From NCBI GenBank assembly GCA_030748495.1, contig JASMLX010000055.1, positions 1 to 41,128 of the forward strand: a stretch of DNA of 41,128 nt. The letters run 5' to 3'. This DNA comes from Candidatus Poribacteria bacterium. GTDB taxonomy: Bacteria > Poribacteria > WGA-4E > UBA9662. The translations under genes were made by a program, and so were the position numbers. Each line of letters begins with the position of its first letter. Positions within the stretch are counted from its first letter, which is position 1. Under the pieces are notes generated by a model that was given only the letters and a program-made list of their open reading frames with translations, ran no database searches and had not been told where the DNA came from. Positions 1 through 8,717 of this stretch are shown here, piece by piece.

Positions 1-97
1 AGCCATAAATCATCTGCTTTCCAGAAGCGGTAGTCCCATTTTGGACTCTATTTTTGCTCGTACAAGGAGGACAAATTTGATGTTTTAGGATCTTCAA
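1..97 (-). CDS. IS1-family transposase, N-terminal zinc-ribbon part (truncated by window edge)
   Basis: On the minus strand a TTG-initiated frame reads LKILKHQICPPCTSKN and continues through GTTASGKQMIYG before leaving the window. CPPC is the first half of the zinc ribbon that opens IS1 InsA proteins, and the following NGTTASGKQ matches the family pattern (NG-x-T-x-x-GKQ). The right end of the window holds a sister copy with CPSC and an ATG start. Only about 32 residues are visible, so whether the copy is intact cannot be judged. No good ribosome-binding site is visible; initiation at TTG is inferred from alignment with the other copy. Confidence 0.65.
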   Translation of the reverse strand, partial: MKILKHQICPPCTSKNRVQNGTTASGKQMIYG

Positions 98-154
98 AAG
101 AAACAAATTTTAGACTTTATAAAAGAGTCTTATCCGTTAACATTTGACACTACC
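1..154. repeat. Left copy of contig-terminal inverted repeat (IS1-family left end)
   Basis: The first ~150 bases reappear, inverted and slightly diverged, at 40982-41128. Both copies contain the 5' end of an IS1-type transposase reading out of the window, preceded by the same A/T-rich leader (minus strand, gataagactctttNataaag). The element tip reads ggtagtgtcaa here and gctagtgtcca at the other end, about 57 bp from the start codon, like the roughly 60-bp left end of IS1. The tip abuts or overlaps the possible end of the neighbouring IS3 element, so this boundary is uncertain by about 10 bp. Confidence 0.8.
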
Positions 155-230
155 AGAAAAATAAAGATAGAAAAAATGGCATAGAGAAGAAGACGATTCT
201 CCAGAGAATTCAAAGTAAAAGTGGCATTAG

Positions 231-1276
231 GCAGGAGTTTCGCAGTTTAGTTAAATAAGTTATACAACTTCACACCATCAATTTTCCAAGGAGTGGTTTA
301 TGTCGAGACATTTGTGTACAGTGGACTTACATAAAGCATTTTTACCAGCAAGCAGCATTAGGTATACCGGATTAGCTTTGTCAGAAGTCAGTCCAGTTCA
401 AATATCTCATGATAGTGTTAGTCATTGGCTGCGGGCGACAAGACAAACCCCGAATATGGTCTGGAACGAGGCCTCAAAATTCATAGATAAAAAATCTTCT
501 TGTTTATTAATTTGTGATGATACCAGACTAGCAAAGAAACACAGCCAAAAGATTGAGTTGGTAGGTGACCAATATTCGGGCGCAGAAGATGATGTTGTCG
601 CAGGAATAGGTTGAGTTAATTTAGTCTGGTCTGGAATAGATGAAGAGCAAACCATTCCAGTTGATTACTTACTGATAAAGAAACCGATGGTAAAACAAAA
701 AACACTCACTGTTGTGATCTGCTTTCTCTAGCAAAATCTAGGGGAATTAACCCGCAAGCTGTTGTGTTTGAGGCATGGTATGGCAGTTTAAAAAATTTAA
801 AATCGGTTAGAGACCATGGCTGGATTTGGCTAACTAATCTTCGCCAAAATCGTAATGTTAGTTTAGAGCTATTGTCAATTCCCGAAGAAGGACTAGAAGT
901 TCACCTGCGAGGATATGGTTGGATCAGGGTATTCAAGTTTGTGGCTAAAAATAGCCGCATTGATTATCTAGCCACAAAGATGGAAAATCCAACACGATCG
1001 CAAATCGAAAGAATTATGCACGAAAGGTGGTCAGTAGAGGTTGATCATCGAGAATTGAAACAAACTGGTGGAATTCAGCGTTGCCAGTCTGGCTCGAGTC
1101 GTTCGCAAAGAAACCACATTTGCCTGTCGATACTAGCATGGTTAGAAAAACATAGGCGAAGGCTGCAGGAAAAAATTAGTTTTTATACTCCAGACTGGAA
1201 TGCGATCACAGGTGCTATTAGTAGTGAAATCAATACTATTTTAGCAACTCGCTAATCCATTACTGCGAAACTCCTG
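231..1276 (+). mobile_element. IS701-like insertion sequence with perfect 15-bp ends and 4-bp target duplication
   Basis: caggagtttcgcagt at 232-246 is exactly reverse-complementary to 1262-1276. The flanks carry the duplicated target TTAG (227-230 and 1277-1280), matching the YTAR-type 4-bp target described for the IS701 family. Removing the element plus one TTAG restores the reading frame of the surrounding IS3 orfA, an independent check on both boundaries. The element is about 1.05 kb and carries one transposase gene in the same orientation. Confidence 0.9.
300..1255 (+). pseudogene. IS701/IS4-like DDE transposase, one stop and one frameshift
   Basis: Three segments rebuild a single ~318-residue transposase. 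The first (300-611) contains LLICDDTRL, the first catalytic Asp region, and ends at a TGA at 612. The same frame continues to about 672 (VNLVWSGID), then the reading shifts to frame DKETDGKTKNTH at 674. The rest runs through FEAWYGS, LRGYGWI, RWSVEVDHRELKQTGG (YREK-like region) and RNHICLSILAWLE to the stop at 1253. Family members usually have Asp where this copy has the Glu of FEAWY, so a catalytic residue may also be lost. ATG 300 follows AAGGAG. The TGA has no selenoprotein context and is read as a nonsense mutation. Confidence 0.85.
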
Positions 1277-1534
1277 TTAGAAACACTCAAAGAACAATTG
1301 ATAATCTCTCAATTGGCTCAAAAATATGATCTTCACCCTAATCAAGTCAGCGCCTGGAAGAAGTTGGCAAAAGAAGATTTGGTCGAAGTATTTGGTCTGC
1401 GTAGCAAGAGGATGAACCAGAAGCTTTGATGGCATCATTGTACCAAAAGATTGGTTGGCTCGAAATTCAGCTTGACTGACTCAAAAAAATCTGCCTTTTT
1501 CAACAAATAAGAAGCGAATGACGATCAAAAACAT

Positions 1535-2234
1535 GAGGTTCTGAGTATCAAAGATCAATCTACATTGTTGGATATGGCAGAATTGAGCTACTACTAGGTA
1601 GCCTCCAGAAAAGTCGGAGGAAAATGTCAAACTGATAATATCTAGACCATCCCTATTATGGGTCTCATAAGATGATAACGGTATTGAAAAGACTTGGAGA
1701 TGAAGTCAACAGAAAACAAACAACGATTCCAGCAAAGGGTCATAGGATTTATCCGTATCTGTTGAAAAATCGAGTCATAGAAATGGTGAATGCAGGTCTG
1801 GTGCTCGGCTATTACATACATCCCAGTCTATCGAGGCTTCTTCTATGTGGTTGCCGTGATGGCAGATCTTCAACTCTATGTATTCATCATTTTGTGTACA
1901 GGCATTGGAAGAAGCCTTTTCATTCGGAAAAGCAGAAATCTTCAATACGAATCAAGGTTCTCAAGACACCTCAAATCCATTGGTTTTAATTCTCAAATCC
2001 AAAGAGATTCAAATTAGTTTGAATGAAAAAGGAAGATGTCTAGATAATATTTGGCTGGAGAGATTGTGGAGGTCGGTCAAACGAGAAGACATTTATCTTC
2101 GAGAATATCGAGGAGGAAATGAACTCTATCAGGGAGTTCATAAATATTTTCATCATTACAATTTTCAACGCTCACTTCAGGTGTTAAGCTCTCAAACACC
2201 GTCTGATATTTTCAGACCAAATGCAATGTGGTAG
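1535..2234 (+). pseudogene. IS3-family orfB (DDE integrase-type transposase), multiply frameshifted
   Basis: Pieces of a typical IS3 OrfB appear in order but in different frames. They are MAELSYY near 1573, GDEVNRKQTTIPAKGHRIYPYLLKNRVIEMVN from 1699, then ITYIPVYRGFFYVVAVM near 1810-1860, and from about 1900 EEAFSFGKAEIFNTNQGSQ. The last piece continues into GRCLDNIWLERLWRSVKRED and a tail ending PSDIFRPNAMW. NTNQGSQ sits at the second catalytic Asp and NIWLERLWRSVK holds the catalytic Glu. In family members the former is usually NTDQGSQ, so the Asp is Asn here. The gene cannot be functional. Confidence 0.85.
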
Positions 2235-2240
2235 AGTCCA

Positions 2241-2611
2241 CTTAAACTTGGACGATTTTTACTCCTGCCAATGGGGGCTACCTCACTTTGTGGTGGAATC
2301 GGCGCTAACCCGGACAACCAAACGCATATATGCACCGAACCGCCGACAAGTTGTTTGACGATGACTATCTGTAGAGTGTGCTGGTTGAAGGGCACCACCA
2401 ACTACCACTGGTGACGATGAATTCTATGACAATATATGGGTCGGACTCGAAGATAGCTTATACGCAGGTAAGGGGAGGCTAGCAACCTCCAATGCCGATG
2501 TTCACTCTTAATTAGGCGTCGAGGGTGGAGGTTGCTTCGCTAACAAGCCGGGTGATTTTGCAATTTAGGTAAAACATAATGATTCATCACTGGTGCAAGA
2601 TCAGAATCCTG
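2241..2611. other. Intergenic, no gene recognised
   Basis: No credible coding region on either strand. It holds a 10-bp inverted repeat, agcaacctcc (2481-2490) and ggaggttgct (2527-2536), separated by 36 nt. The repeat lies downstream of the minus-strand FG-GAP/TPR gene and might fold in its 3' transcript, but there is no T-run and I do not call it a terminator. Confidence 0.4.
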
Positions 2612-5320
2612 TCAATTGTCAACCGTCGATTTCAACGTTTTCAATCTATCAAGGGACTGCTCAAATTGTTGATACTCTTCAACCGCATTCTGATTGGAAA
2701 TCACTTTGTTTGAGTCTTTTTCCTTGAGCTCAGCGATTTGCTCTCCAAACAGGCGTCGTTGGTAGACTACCGCCGAGGTCAAGGCACCTCGATCCGTCCG
2801 TTTTGTATCCCCTTCGCCGAGAACACCATGCACCGGTTTTTGGCTGTGGCTGTATTCGATTGCCTGGCGAAACAGCGTTGTTGCCGTATCTGTGTCACCC
2901 CGTTTCCACTGAATATATCCATCGAGATAGTAGGCCTCTACCGCTTTGAAGTTGAGTTGTCGTACCATTGAAAAGTATTTCGACGCCCTCTCGAGATCGC
3001 CTTTGGCTAGGACAACCGTGCCGAGTTGCAAGAGGGAGCCACTCTCTTCAGGATTAATAGCCAAGGCGCGCTGTAACACCTGCTCTGCTGCATCAAGATC
3101 GAAAAGATCGCCCACATCAGGGCAGGCATAGATCGAGCCGATCTGAAGATTCCCGCGGAGGCTTTGCGGATTTATCTCAACCAAACGTTGGAACTGTATC
3201 AACGCACGCGAATAGTCCCTTAGCTCGAATAAACAGTTGCCCAGATAGTAAGTTGAGTCCTCGTGATTTGGATCAATCGATAATGCCTCACGGAAGAGGT
3301 CAGTAGCTTTTTCCCAGTTTCCTTCTACCTTCATTGTTTGTGTGGCCTGGCGATAGGTTTCCCAGAATTGCCGTACCTGTTCGCGTTTCGATTGCGAATT
3401 ACGTAATTCGTTGGTTTGTTGTCCTGTTACGGAGGTTTGAACTGCCTGCCAGCCCTTTCCTTCTGTAATTTTAATGATCTGTTTGGTAGGAATTAAGGTC
3501 AGTTCCTGATTGACCCCGCTGGGCCAATCAACCCTCAGTGAATCAATTACCGTCGCTTCTCCACATCCAAAGATAGCCTCCGGTGCATTCTGAGAGAGGT
3601 AAGATGATCCTGCTCCCACTTCGTGGGTTTGATGGTCTTCACCGATAGTCGCTGTCAGCCTGGCGCCGATACCCCATCGGTTGCTCTGTATGCCCTCCAG
3701 CCGCACCTTGAGCCAGTAATTGGCATTGCCGCCATCGTTGCGCAACAATTTTGGCCGCGCGCTATGATTGACGATGAAGATATCGACATCGCCATCGTTG
3801 TCGTAATCGGCAAATGCAGCACCGCGTCCAACCCATTTCTCCTGAAACACATCTCCGCTGACGGCCCCCACTTCAAAGAATCCCTCTTCACCGTTGTTCC
3901 AAAATAAACTATCCCGCATCGGGGTAAGGTGCTTGGGATTATCGGGCTGCTGCAGTGTGCTGCCGTTGACGGTAAGGAGATCCAGACGTCCATCATTGTC
4001 ATAATCAAAAAAGGCTGTTCCCCAGCCGACGTAGTCAAGGGCGATCTGCCCAAGTCCGTAGGCATCTGCCATATCCGTAAAGCGTAGAGGATGAACTCGG
4101 CTTTGGGCTTGCTTCCCTGTGCCTTGAGGCGAAGAAATCTCACCCAGGCTAACCGGAGGTTGGGTTGAAGGTAAACCTGACATTTCTGTCAGCAGGTTGT
4201 TATAAAGTGCATTTTCTTGCGCGACCCAGTGGGTGACAAAGAGATCCAGATCGCTATCGTTATCCCAATCTCCAATTGCTAACCCCATGGCACCGCGGTA
4301 GTCGGCCACCCATGCTTCATGGCTAACATCGGTGAACGTTCCATCGGCTTTGTTGCGGTACATTACGTTGTCCGATACATCGTTGGCAACGTAGAGATCT
4401 GCCCATCCGTCGTTGTTGTAGTCGCCCCAAGATGCTGAAAGGCTACGCCCGGAGGGATTATCGACACCCGCTTGCTGGGCGACCTCCGTCAGCGTTCCAT
4501 CGCCGTTGTTGTGGTAGAGAAGGTTTCGTACCGAGGAGTAGGAGGATGGGTTCAGTGTAGCTGGGGTTACCGCTTCGTACTGCTGAAATATACGTGTCAG
4601 ATCGTCGGGATCGAACCTGTACTGTACATAGCCACAGATGTAGAGATCTAAATTTCCGTCTTTATCATAATCCGCCCAACTAGCTCCCGTCCAAAATCCG
4701 GCTTTTCCACCGATTCCTGCAGATTGACTAACTTCGGTAAAGATTCCGTTGCCGTCATTGCGGTAGAGGCGATTTGTGCCGTAGTTAGTCACAACAAGAT
4801 CGAGATCACTGTCGTTGTCGTAATCTCCCCAGGCAGCCCCCATGCCGCAGTCACGTCCTCCGACATGAGCCGATTCAGTGACATCCACCAGTGTGCCATC
4901 TCCGTTGTTTTTATACAGCTGATTTGATGCCGGCGAGTGGTCAATTTTATCGGGGGAGAGCGTCAATGCACCTGCAATATTTACCACGTAGAGATCAAGC
5001 CACCCATCGTTGTTGTAGTCGCCCCACGCCGCGCCAGAGCCCATATCCTCCGGCAGTTGCGTGGAGCGCTGGCCGTAAAAATGCCGGAAGTCAATCCCCG
5101 CCGATTGCGTGACATCGGTAAAGTGGACACGAGGGTAATTCCCCGGAAGTCTCCGTCCCAACGAAGCTGTGATGCCTTCGACCTTTTCGCCGGGTCGATA
5201 AGGTTCGGGGCGTGGGCGGGTTAACCAGATTACCCCAGCAGCGAGAAGGATAAAGAACGTACTTCCGGTAACGGTGAAAATTAAGCGTTTTTTCCGTCGG
5301 GTGAGTGGCATCTTTGTCAT
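2612..5320 (-). CDS. Membrane-anchored FG-GAP / ASPIC-UnbV / TPR protein (CRTAC1-like)
   Basis: 902 residues in three parts. A short basic start and one hydrophobic helix (about residues 13-33) anchor it in the membrane with the rest outside the cytoplasm. Seven or more FG-GAP repeats follow (to about residue 530), with Ca-binding loops such as DYNNDGWLDLYV, DYDNDSDLDLVV, DYDKDGNLDLYI and DYDNDGDVDIFI, predicting a beta-propeller. An ASPIC/UnbV domain comes next (NYWLKVRLEG...WGIGARLTA...VDWPSG), then TPR repeats (AINPEESGSLLQLGTVVLAKG, length about 200 residues). The start overlaps the stop of the upstream multiheme cytochrome gene by 4 bp (ATGA), indicating translational coupling and a shared role. 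The biochemical function of bacterial CRTAC1-like proteins is not established; binding or scaffolding at the cell surface is inferred. Confidence 0.9.
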   Translation of the reverse strand: MTKMPLTRRKKRLIFTVTGSTFFILLAAGVIWLTRPRPEPYRPGEKVEGITASLGRRLPGNYPRVHFTDVTQSAGIDFRHFYGQRSTQLPEDMGSGAAWGDYNNDGWLDLYVVNIAGALTLSPDKIDHSPASNQLYKNNGDGTLVDVTESAHVGGRDCGMGAAWGDYDNDSDLDLVVTNYGTNRLYRNDGNGIFTEVSQSAGIGGKAGFWTGASWADYDKDGNLDLYICGYVQYRFDPDDLTRIFQQYEAVTPATLNPSSYSSVRNLLYHNNGDGTLTEVAQQAGVDNPSGRSLSASWGDYNNDGWADLYVANDVSDNVMYRNKADGTFTDVSHEAWVADYRGAMGLAIGDWDNDSDLDLFVTHWVAQENALYNNLLTEMSGLPSTQPPVSLGEISSPQGTGKQAQSRVHPLRFTDMADAYGLGQIALDYVGWGTAFFDYDNDGRLDLLTVNGSTLQQPDNPKHLTPMRDSLFWNNGEEGFFEVGAVSGDVFQEKWVGRGAAFADYDNDGDVDIFIVNHSARPKLLRNDGGNANYWLKVRLEGIQSNRWGIGARLTATIGEDHQTHEVGAGSSYLSQNAPEAIFGCGEATVIDSLRVDWPSGVNQELTLIPTKQIIKITEGKGWQAVQTSVTGQQTNELRNSQSKREQVRQFWETYRQATQTMKVEGNWEKATDLFREALSIDPNHEDSTYYLGNCLFELRDYSRALIQFQRLVEINPQSLRGNLQIGSIYACPDVGDLFDLDAAEQVLQRALAINPEESGSLLQLGTVVLAKGDLERASKYFSMVRQLNFKAVEAYYLDGYIQWKRGDTDTATTLFRQAIEYSHSQKPVHGVLGEGDTKRTDRGALTSAVVYQRRLFGEQIAELKEKDSNKVISNQNAVEEYQQFEQSLDRLKTLKSTVDN

Positions 5321-7407
5321 TGTTGGTTGTCTGATTTCTCGACTACCTGGATTGTGGTGCTGGCTTCCGACATGTCGGAGATCGGTGTCGTGACTCCAGA
5401 GCCCTCTCCAAAGAGGAAGTTCAGTAGGAATTGATCAATCTTCCGATAGCGCAATTTCGCCGACACATGGAGTGTACCAACGGTATTTGTCGATGGTTGG
5501 ATGTCGAAGGTCTGTTCCTGAATAGTGGAAACTTCTTTCATTGGAACCGATGAAGGGCAAGTAAATGCGTACTCGGCAGCATCGGAAAATCCGGGAAAAA
5601 GTGATCGGCGGAAACGAACCCCAACCATCTCCCATAAATTGTGGCGGTCGATCAGGTTACCGTACTGATCGACCGCTTCCGCTTTGAAGATAAATGAACC
5701 CTTTTGAATAAAGTGTTTTTCATCGACTGTACCGGATTTATAGACCACATTCCCCTGGGTATCTTTGACAACTAACTCCACCCATGACTGAATGATGTCA
5801 AGTGGTCCGGTCGGGAAGTCATGACCAACTTTGTTGGAAGTAATGACGGCTTTCACTTGAATCTGATCGCCCGGTACAACTTTTTCAGGTGCCGCCAATT
5901 CGAGGGAAACAATCGGCCCTTTTGCCCATTTGTCGGCGATCTCGGGGATATCGTATTCACCGCGCAGCCATTTCTCGGTCAGCGCAATCTGTTCCTCAGC
6001 ACCGGGCAACTTTAGTAAGGCCGGCATAAACTGATTAGACGCGATAAATCGATGGTTCCGGTGCTTTCGGTCATTTGCAGATCGATTGTAATCCGCAGTG
6101 TCACCTGATGCCGGGTCTGTGGAATTGACCAGTGGCATATGACATTCACGACATTCAACCGTTTTCGTTGGGTCGCCCGGATGATTCCAGTGACTCTGGC
6201 GCCAATTATCGTACTGATTTTGCAATTGTACCCAGCCGACGCTGTTGACCTCCTGATCGATGAACTGTTTGTGGCAGGCGGCACAGTAATCAGGAGTTTT
6301 GAAGAGGCGTTTACTAAAGCTCTCGACATGATGACGTGGATAACCACGAATCAGGAAATGGTGGAGAAACTGCGCCGTTTTTCCGCCACGCAGTCCAAAC
6401 ATATACCGCTTGGGCTGTGTGACTACATAATTAGCGTTTCCTTTGAGATCGGTTTCGCGGATGGCATGACAAACAAGACAGGAAATTCCCTCTTGATAAC
6501 CGCGCAGCGATGTCAGGTTCTCGGTGAAAATATTCTTCGTTCCTGAGAAGAGCGAAATGGGATCATGGCACCCACCACAATAGCGTGTGGACTCCGGACC
6601 ATTCTGTCTGCCCATCACCTCTTGGATCTTCTGAAAGGCGACATCCATTGCGGCGTAGCGATGGGCACTAACTGACCATTCCTTGACGATCTGTTCGTGG
6701 CATTTCGTTGCTCCACATGCCTCCGAATCTGCCAGTGATCGCGCGTCGAATGCGCCATTCGTGTCTGTCCGGGCGAGACTTGGGGCAAACGGTCTGTCCT
6801 CTCCGTAGACGTAGTGGTAATCTTCAGGGAATTTATTAACGAGACTGACAGGCTTGTAAATAGCGACGCAAATCACTGTCAAACCGAAGCAAACGAGGAC
6901 AACCAGTCCTGTTCCCCAACCGTAGCGTTTTTGAGCGACAGACGTTGCTGTATGTTCTTCACGAGCCCGGCCATCATGCCACACGATGAGCAGGATGTGA
7001 GGCACCGTAAAGCCAATCACGGCAAAAGTACTCAGTACATGCGCGAGATCCCAGGCATAGCTAATTCGATACCCGAACACAGCTTGCCAGGTTAATACTA
7101 ACCCGGAGACACCGCAGATTACTGTTGCCCCCATGCCGGTGTACCCTGTTATTTTGGTGTGGGTCATTGCGTATCGGCGATAGAGAAGCCAGTGACGGAT
7201 TTGATACCATGCGAATGGTGCAATAAACAGCAAGCCGAAAAGAGTATGTAGCAGTACCATCATCTGATTCGGAATGCTGAAGGGTAAAAGGTAAATTAAA
7301 AGCCCTGTTAGTCCTTCAAAGAGCAGAATACCTGTCACTACGATAGCGAGCCTGGCTCGCCACTCTTTCGGGCGATTAATCCTTGATACATGGGTACTCT
7401 GTACCAT
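5317..7407 (-). CDS. Membrane multiheme c-type cytochrome with N-terminal multi-helix domain
   Basis: 696 residues. About five hydrophobic helices in the first 190 residues (roughly 21-43, 50-70, 88-108, 120-143, 166-186) resemble a cytochrome-b-like membrane domain with several histidines. After it comes an extracytoplasmic part with five haem-attachment motifs: C231-GATK-C236H (a CX4CH variant), C277GGCH, C310LVCH, C375AACH and C419RECH, plus other histidines that could be distal ligands. The C-terminal ~250 residues look beta-rich (VVPGDQIQVKAVITSNKVGHDFPTG). It is the first gene of a two-gene minus-strand operon with the FG-GAP/ASPIC/TPR protein. The ATG is preceded by GAGGAGAT at good spacing. 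Role in electron transfer across or outside the inner membrane is inferred; donor and acceptor are unknown. Confidence 0.9.
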   Translation of the reverse strand: MVQSTHVSRINRPKEWRARLAIVVTGILLFEGLTGLLIYLLPFSIPNQMMVLLHTLFGLLFIAPFAWYQIRHWLLYRRYAMTHTKITGYTGMGATVICGVSGLVLTWQAVFGYRISYAWDLAHVLSTFAVIGFTVPHILLIVWHDGRAREEHTATSVAQKRYGWGTGLVVLVCFGLTVICVAIYKPVSLVNKFPEDYHYVYGEDRPFAPSLARTDTNGAFDARSLADSEACGATKCHEQIVKEWSVSAHRYAAMDVAFQKIQEVMGRQNGPESTRYCGGCHDPISLFSGTKNIFTENLTSLRGYQEGISCLVCHAIRETDLKGNANYVVTQPKRYMFGLRGGKTAQFLHHFLIRGYPRHHVESFSKRLFKTPDYCAACHKQFIDQEVNSVGWVQLQNQYDNWRQSHWNHPGDPTKTVECRECHMPLVNSTDPASGDTADYNRSANDRKHRNHRFIASNQFMPALLKLPGAEEQIALTEKWLRGEYDIPEIADKWAKGPIVSLELAAPEKVVPGDQIQVKAVITSNKVGHDFPTGPLDIIQSWVELVVKDTQGNVVYKSGTVDEKHFIQKGSFIFKAEAVDQYGNLIDRHNLWEMVGVRFRRSLFPGFSDAAEYAFTCPSSVPMKEVSTIQEQTFDIQPSTNTVGTLHVSAKLRYRKIDQFLLNFLFGEGSGVTTPISDMSEASTTIQVVEKSDNQQ

Positions 7408-8621
7408 TTTCTATCTCCTCAGTTTATGCTCTGGATACTAATCGTTAAGAACCTGTTTAAAATTAAAAGATCTTGCAATTGGGAGTGTCCCATATTACAT
7501 TCGTTGATAGGCCGTTGGCCCGAATTGATTCAGAGTAATAAGTAACTTCTCGCATACTTACTTGTTGGGGGCACTCATCCAACCACATCACGCGCCTAAA
7601 AACTCTTGACCTATTTGCTTCGTTATGATCACCTTAATCTTGGGTTTTAAGCAGTACCCGAGTAATTGTCGGTTTCCTATCGGATTCTACTGCTAGGAAT
7701 TCCGAATTATCTGCCAGATAAGTCAAGATGTTCTGCGTCAACTAGCGCTCCTTGCTGGTCAGATTTATAGGGCCTGAGGTATTAAACTCTTTAAAACTGG
7801 ATGTTATTCCCCCTCTGCCGTGGGAATAACTACAATTTCAGGTGGATTTTTTGCCTAAAGGTTAAAAAAACTCTCGGATCACATTTTTCTCAATTCCAAG
7901 ATCTACCATGTAGTGACGACCTAAGGCGGACAAAAAAGGGGGCCACCCGACTCCAGATGACCGGTCACTTTTTTCTTGGCTGCCTCCTGCAGAGAAGCAT
8001 CAGCTAACTTGTCGACTTCCGCATAAAACAGCCATAAAACGGAAAATTGAACAGGAAAATGGCCAATGCTAACGTTTGAAACTTAATCCAGCTTCTCATA
8101 TCGTGTACCTTTTAGACGCCGGTTCAAAGTTGTTAGGTTTTGCTCCAGATAGAATTAAACCCCATCAGTTATTCTCACAAACACCTAGAAATAATATATT
8201 ACCACACTAATATCATAATATGGGAGTAGGATGATGCAAATATTCTGATTTCATTTTCTGATGGTTAAGACTACACTCTAAGCGATGCTTTCATTTCCGC
8301 TTAACCAGTTGCCTCGCCTGACCAAAGAACTGATGGGGACGAAACGCACCTATGCCGATATAGAAAGGGAGTTCGAGTTATTGACGTCATCTAAGTAGAA
8401 AGTGGAAGTGTAAGGGCGAACTCTCAGCAGAAGAAAATCTGTGGTTTGTTGTCAACCCGAAAGTGAATTAGAGAAACACTATTCCATGCGAGAAGATTAT
8501 TTGGTTCAACACTAGCTGGCCTCAGTCAAAGAGACCGTGTTGGTCATTGAGAAACAGCCCCAACTCAAGTGAGAAAAACTCTCCCTTCATAGGATTGAGT
8601 TCTTAGACTTGTCCTCGCCCA
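7408..8621. other. Long intergenic region without a recognised gene
   Basis: No ORF here has recognisable homology, codon periodicity or a convincing ribosome-binding site. The 5' portion (7408-7500) should hold the promoter of the minus-strand cytochrome operon, but no clear -35/-10 pair stands out. A plus-strand stretch from about 8285 reads SFPLNQLPRLTKELMGTKRT before degenerating and may be a relic of an unknown gene. A perfect hairpin lies at 7803-7830. Confidence 0.4.
7803..7830. repeat. Perfect 9-bp stem, 10-nt loop inverted repeat
   Basis: gttattccc (7803-7811) pairs with gggaataac (7822-7830). There is no following T-run on either strand, so it is not a typical terminator. It lies in gene-free sequence and its role is unknown. 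Confidence 0.45.
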
Positions 8622-8656
8622 ACCAAAAAGCCTTAGGGTTAAGCTTAACCCTAAGG
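8622..8656 (-). terminator. Rho-independent terminator of the HEAT-repeat gene
   Basis: A perfect 26-bp palindrome (8631-8656, half-site ccttagggttaag) is followed on the minus strand by gctttttgg. It begins about 60 bp after the stop of the HEAT lipoprotein gene, in the right orientation to end its transcript. Confidence 0.8.
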
Positions 8657-8717
8657 TGCTAATCACACCGGTTTTAGCAATGCTGGATATTAGATCTCGG
8701 TAGGTAAGAGCCGAAAG

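Larger units (their letters stand above)
176..1490 (+). pseudogene. IS3-family orfA (helix-turn-helix protein), interrupted
   Basis: Reading from ATG 176 gives MA*RRRRFSREFKVKVAL. The third codon is a TAG stop where homologues have lysine. The frame stops at the insertion near 230 and resumes after it as ETLKEQLIISQLAQKYDL followed by NQVSAWKKLAKE, the helix-turn-helix of IS3 OrfA. Rejoining across the TTAG target duplication restores the frame (VAL-ETLKEQL). Near 1410-1420 the frame shifts into EPEALMASLYQKIGWLEIQL, the usual OrfA C-terminus, and then meets a TGA where tryptophan is expected. It is thus broken by an insertion, two stops and a frameshift. Confidence 0.85.
144..2240 (+). mobile_element. 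Decayed IS3-family element, split by a nested IS701-like insertion
   Basis: Coding remnants of IS3 orfA (176-230 plus 1281-1490) and orfB (about 1535-2234) lie in the right order on the plus strand. The right tip, read inwards on the minus strand, is tggactctacca (2240-2229). A 10/12 match, ttgacactacca, is at 144-155, where it coincides with the IS1 tip. Without the inserted element the remnant is only about 1.05 kb, shorter than usual for IS3, so internal sequence has also been lost from orfB. The right end is better supported than the left. Confidence 0.65.

Noticed and set aside
612..614. In-frame TGA in the IS701-like transposase as a possible selenocysteine codon
   Set aside because: The position is not a Cys or catalytic site in the family, no SECIS-like hairpin follows, and the same gene is frameshifted 60 bp later. 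It is a nonsense mutation.
2738..5224. Plus-strand ORFs opposite the FG-GAP/TPR and cytochrome genes
   Set aside because: They are antisense shadows of strongly supported genes, with repetitive compositions mirroring FG-GAP codons and no family resemblance.
8100..8140. ggttcaaagtt near 8122 as a tRNA T-loop
   Set aside because: No matching T-stem, anticodon arm or acceptor stem around it.
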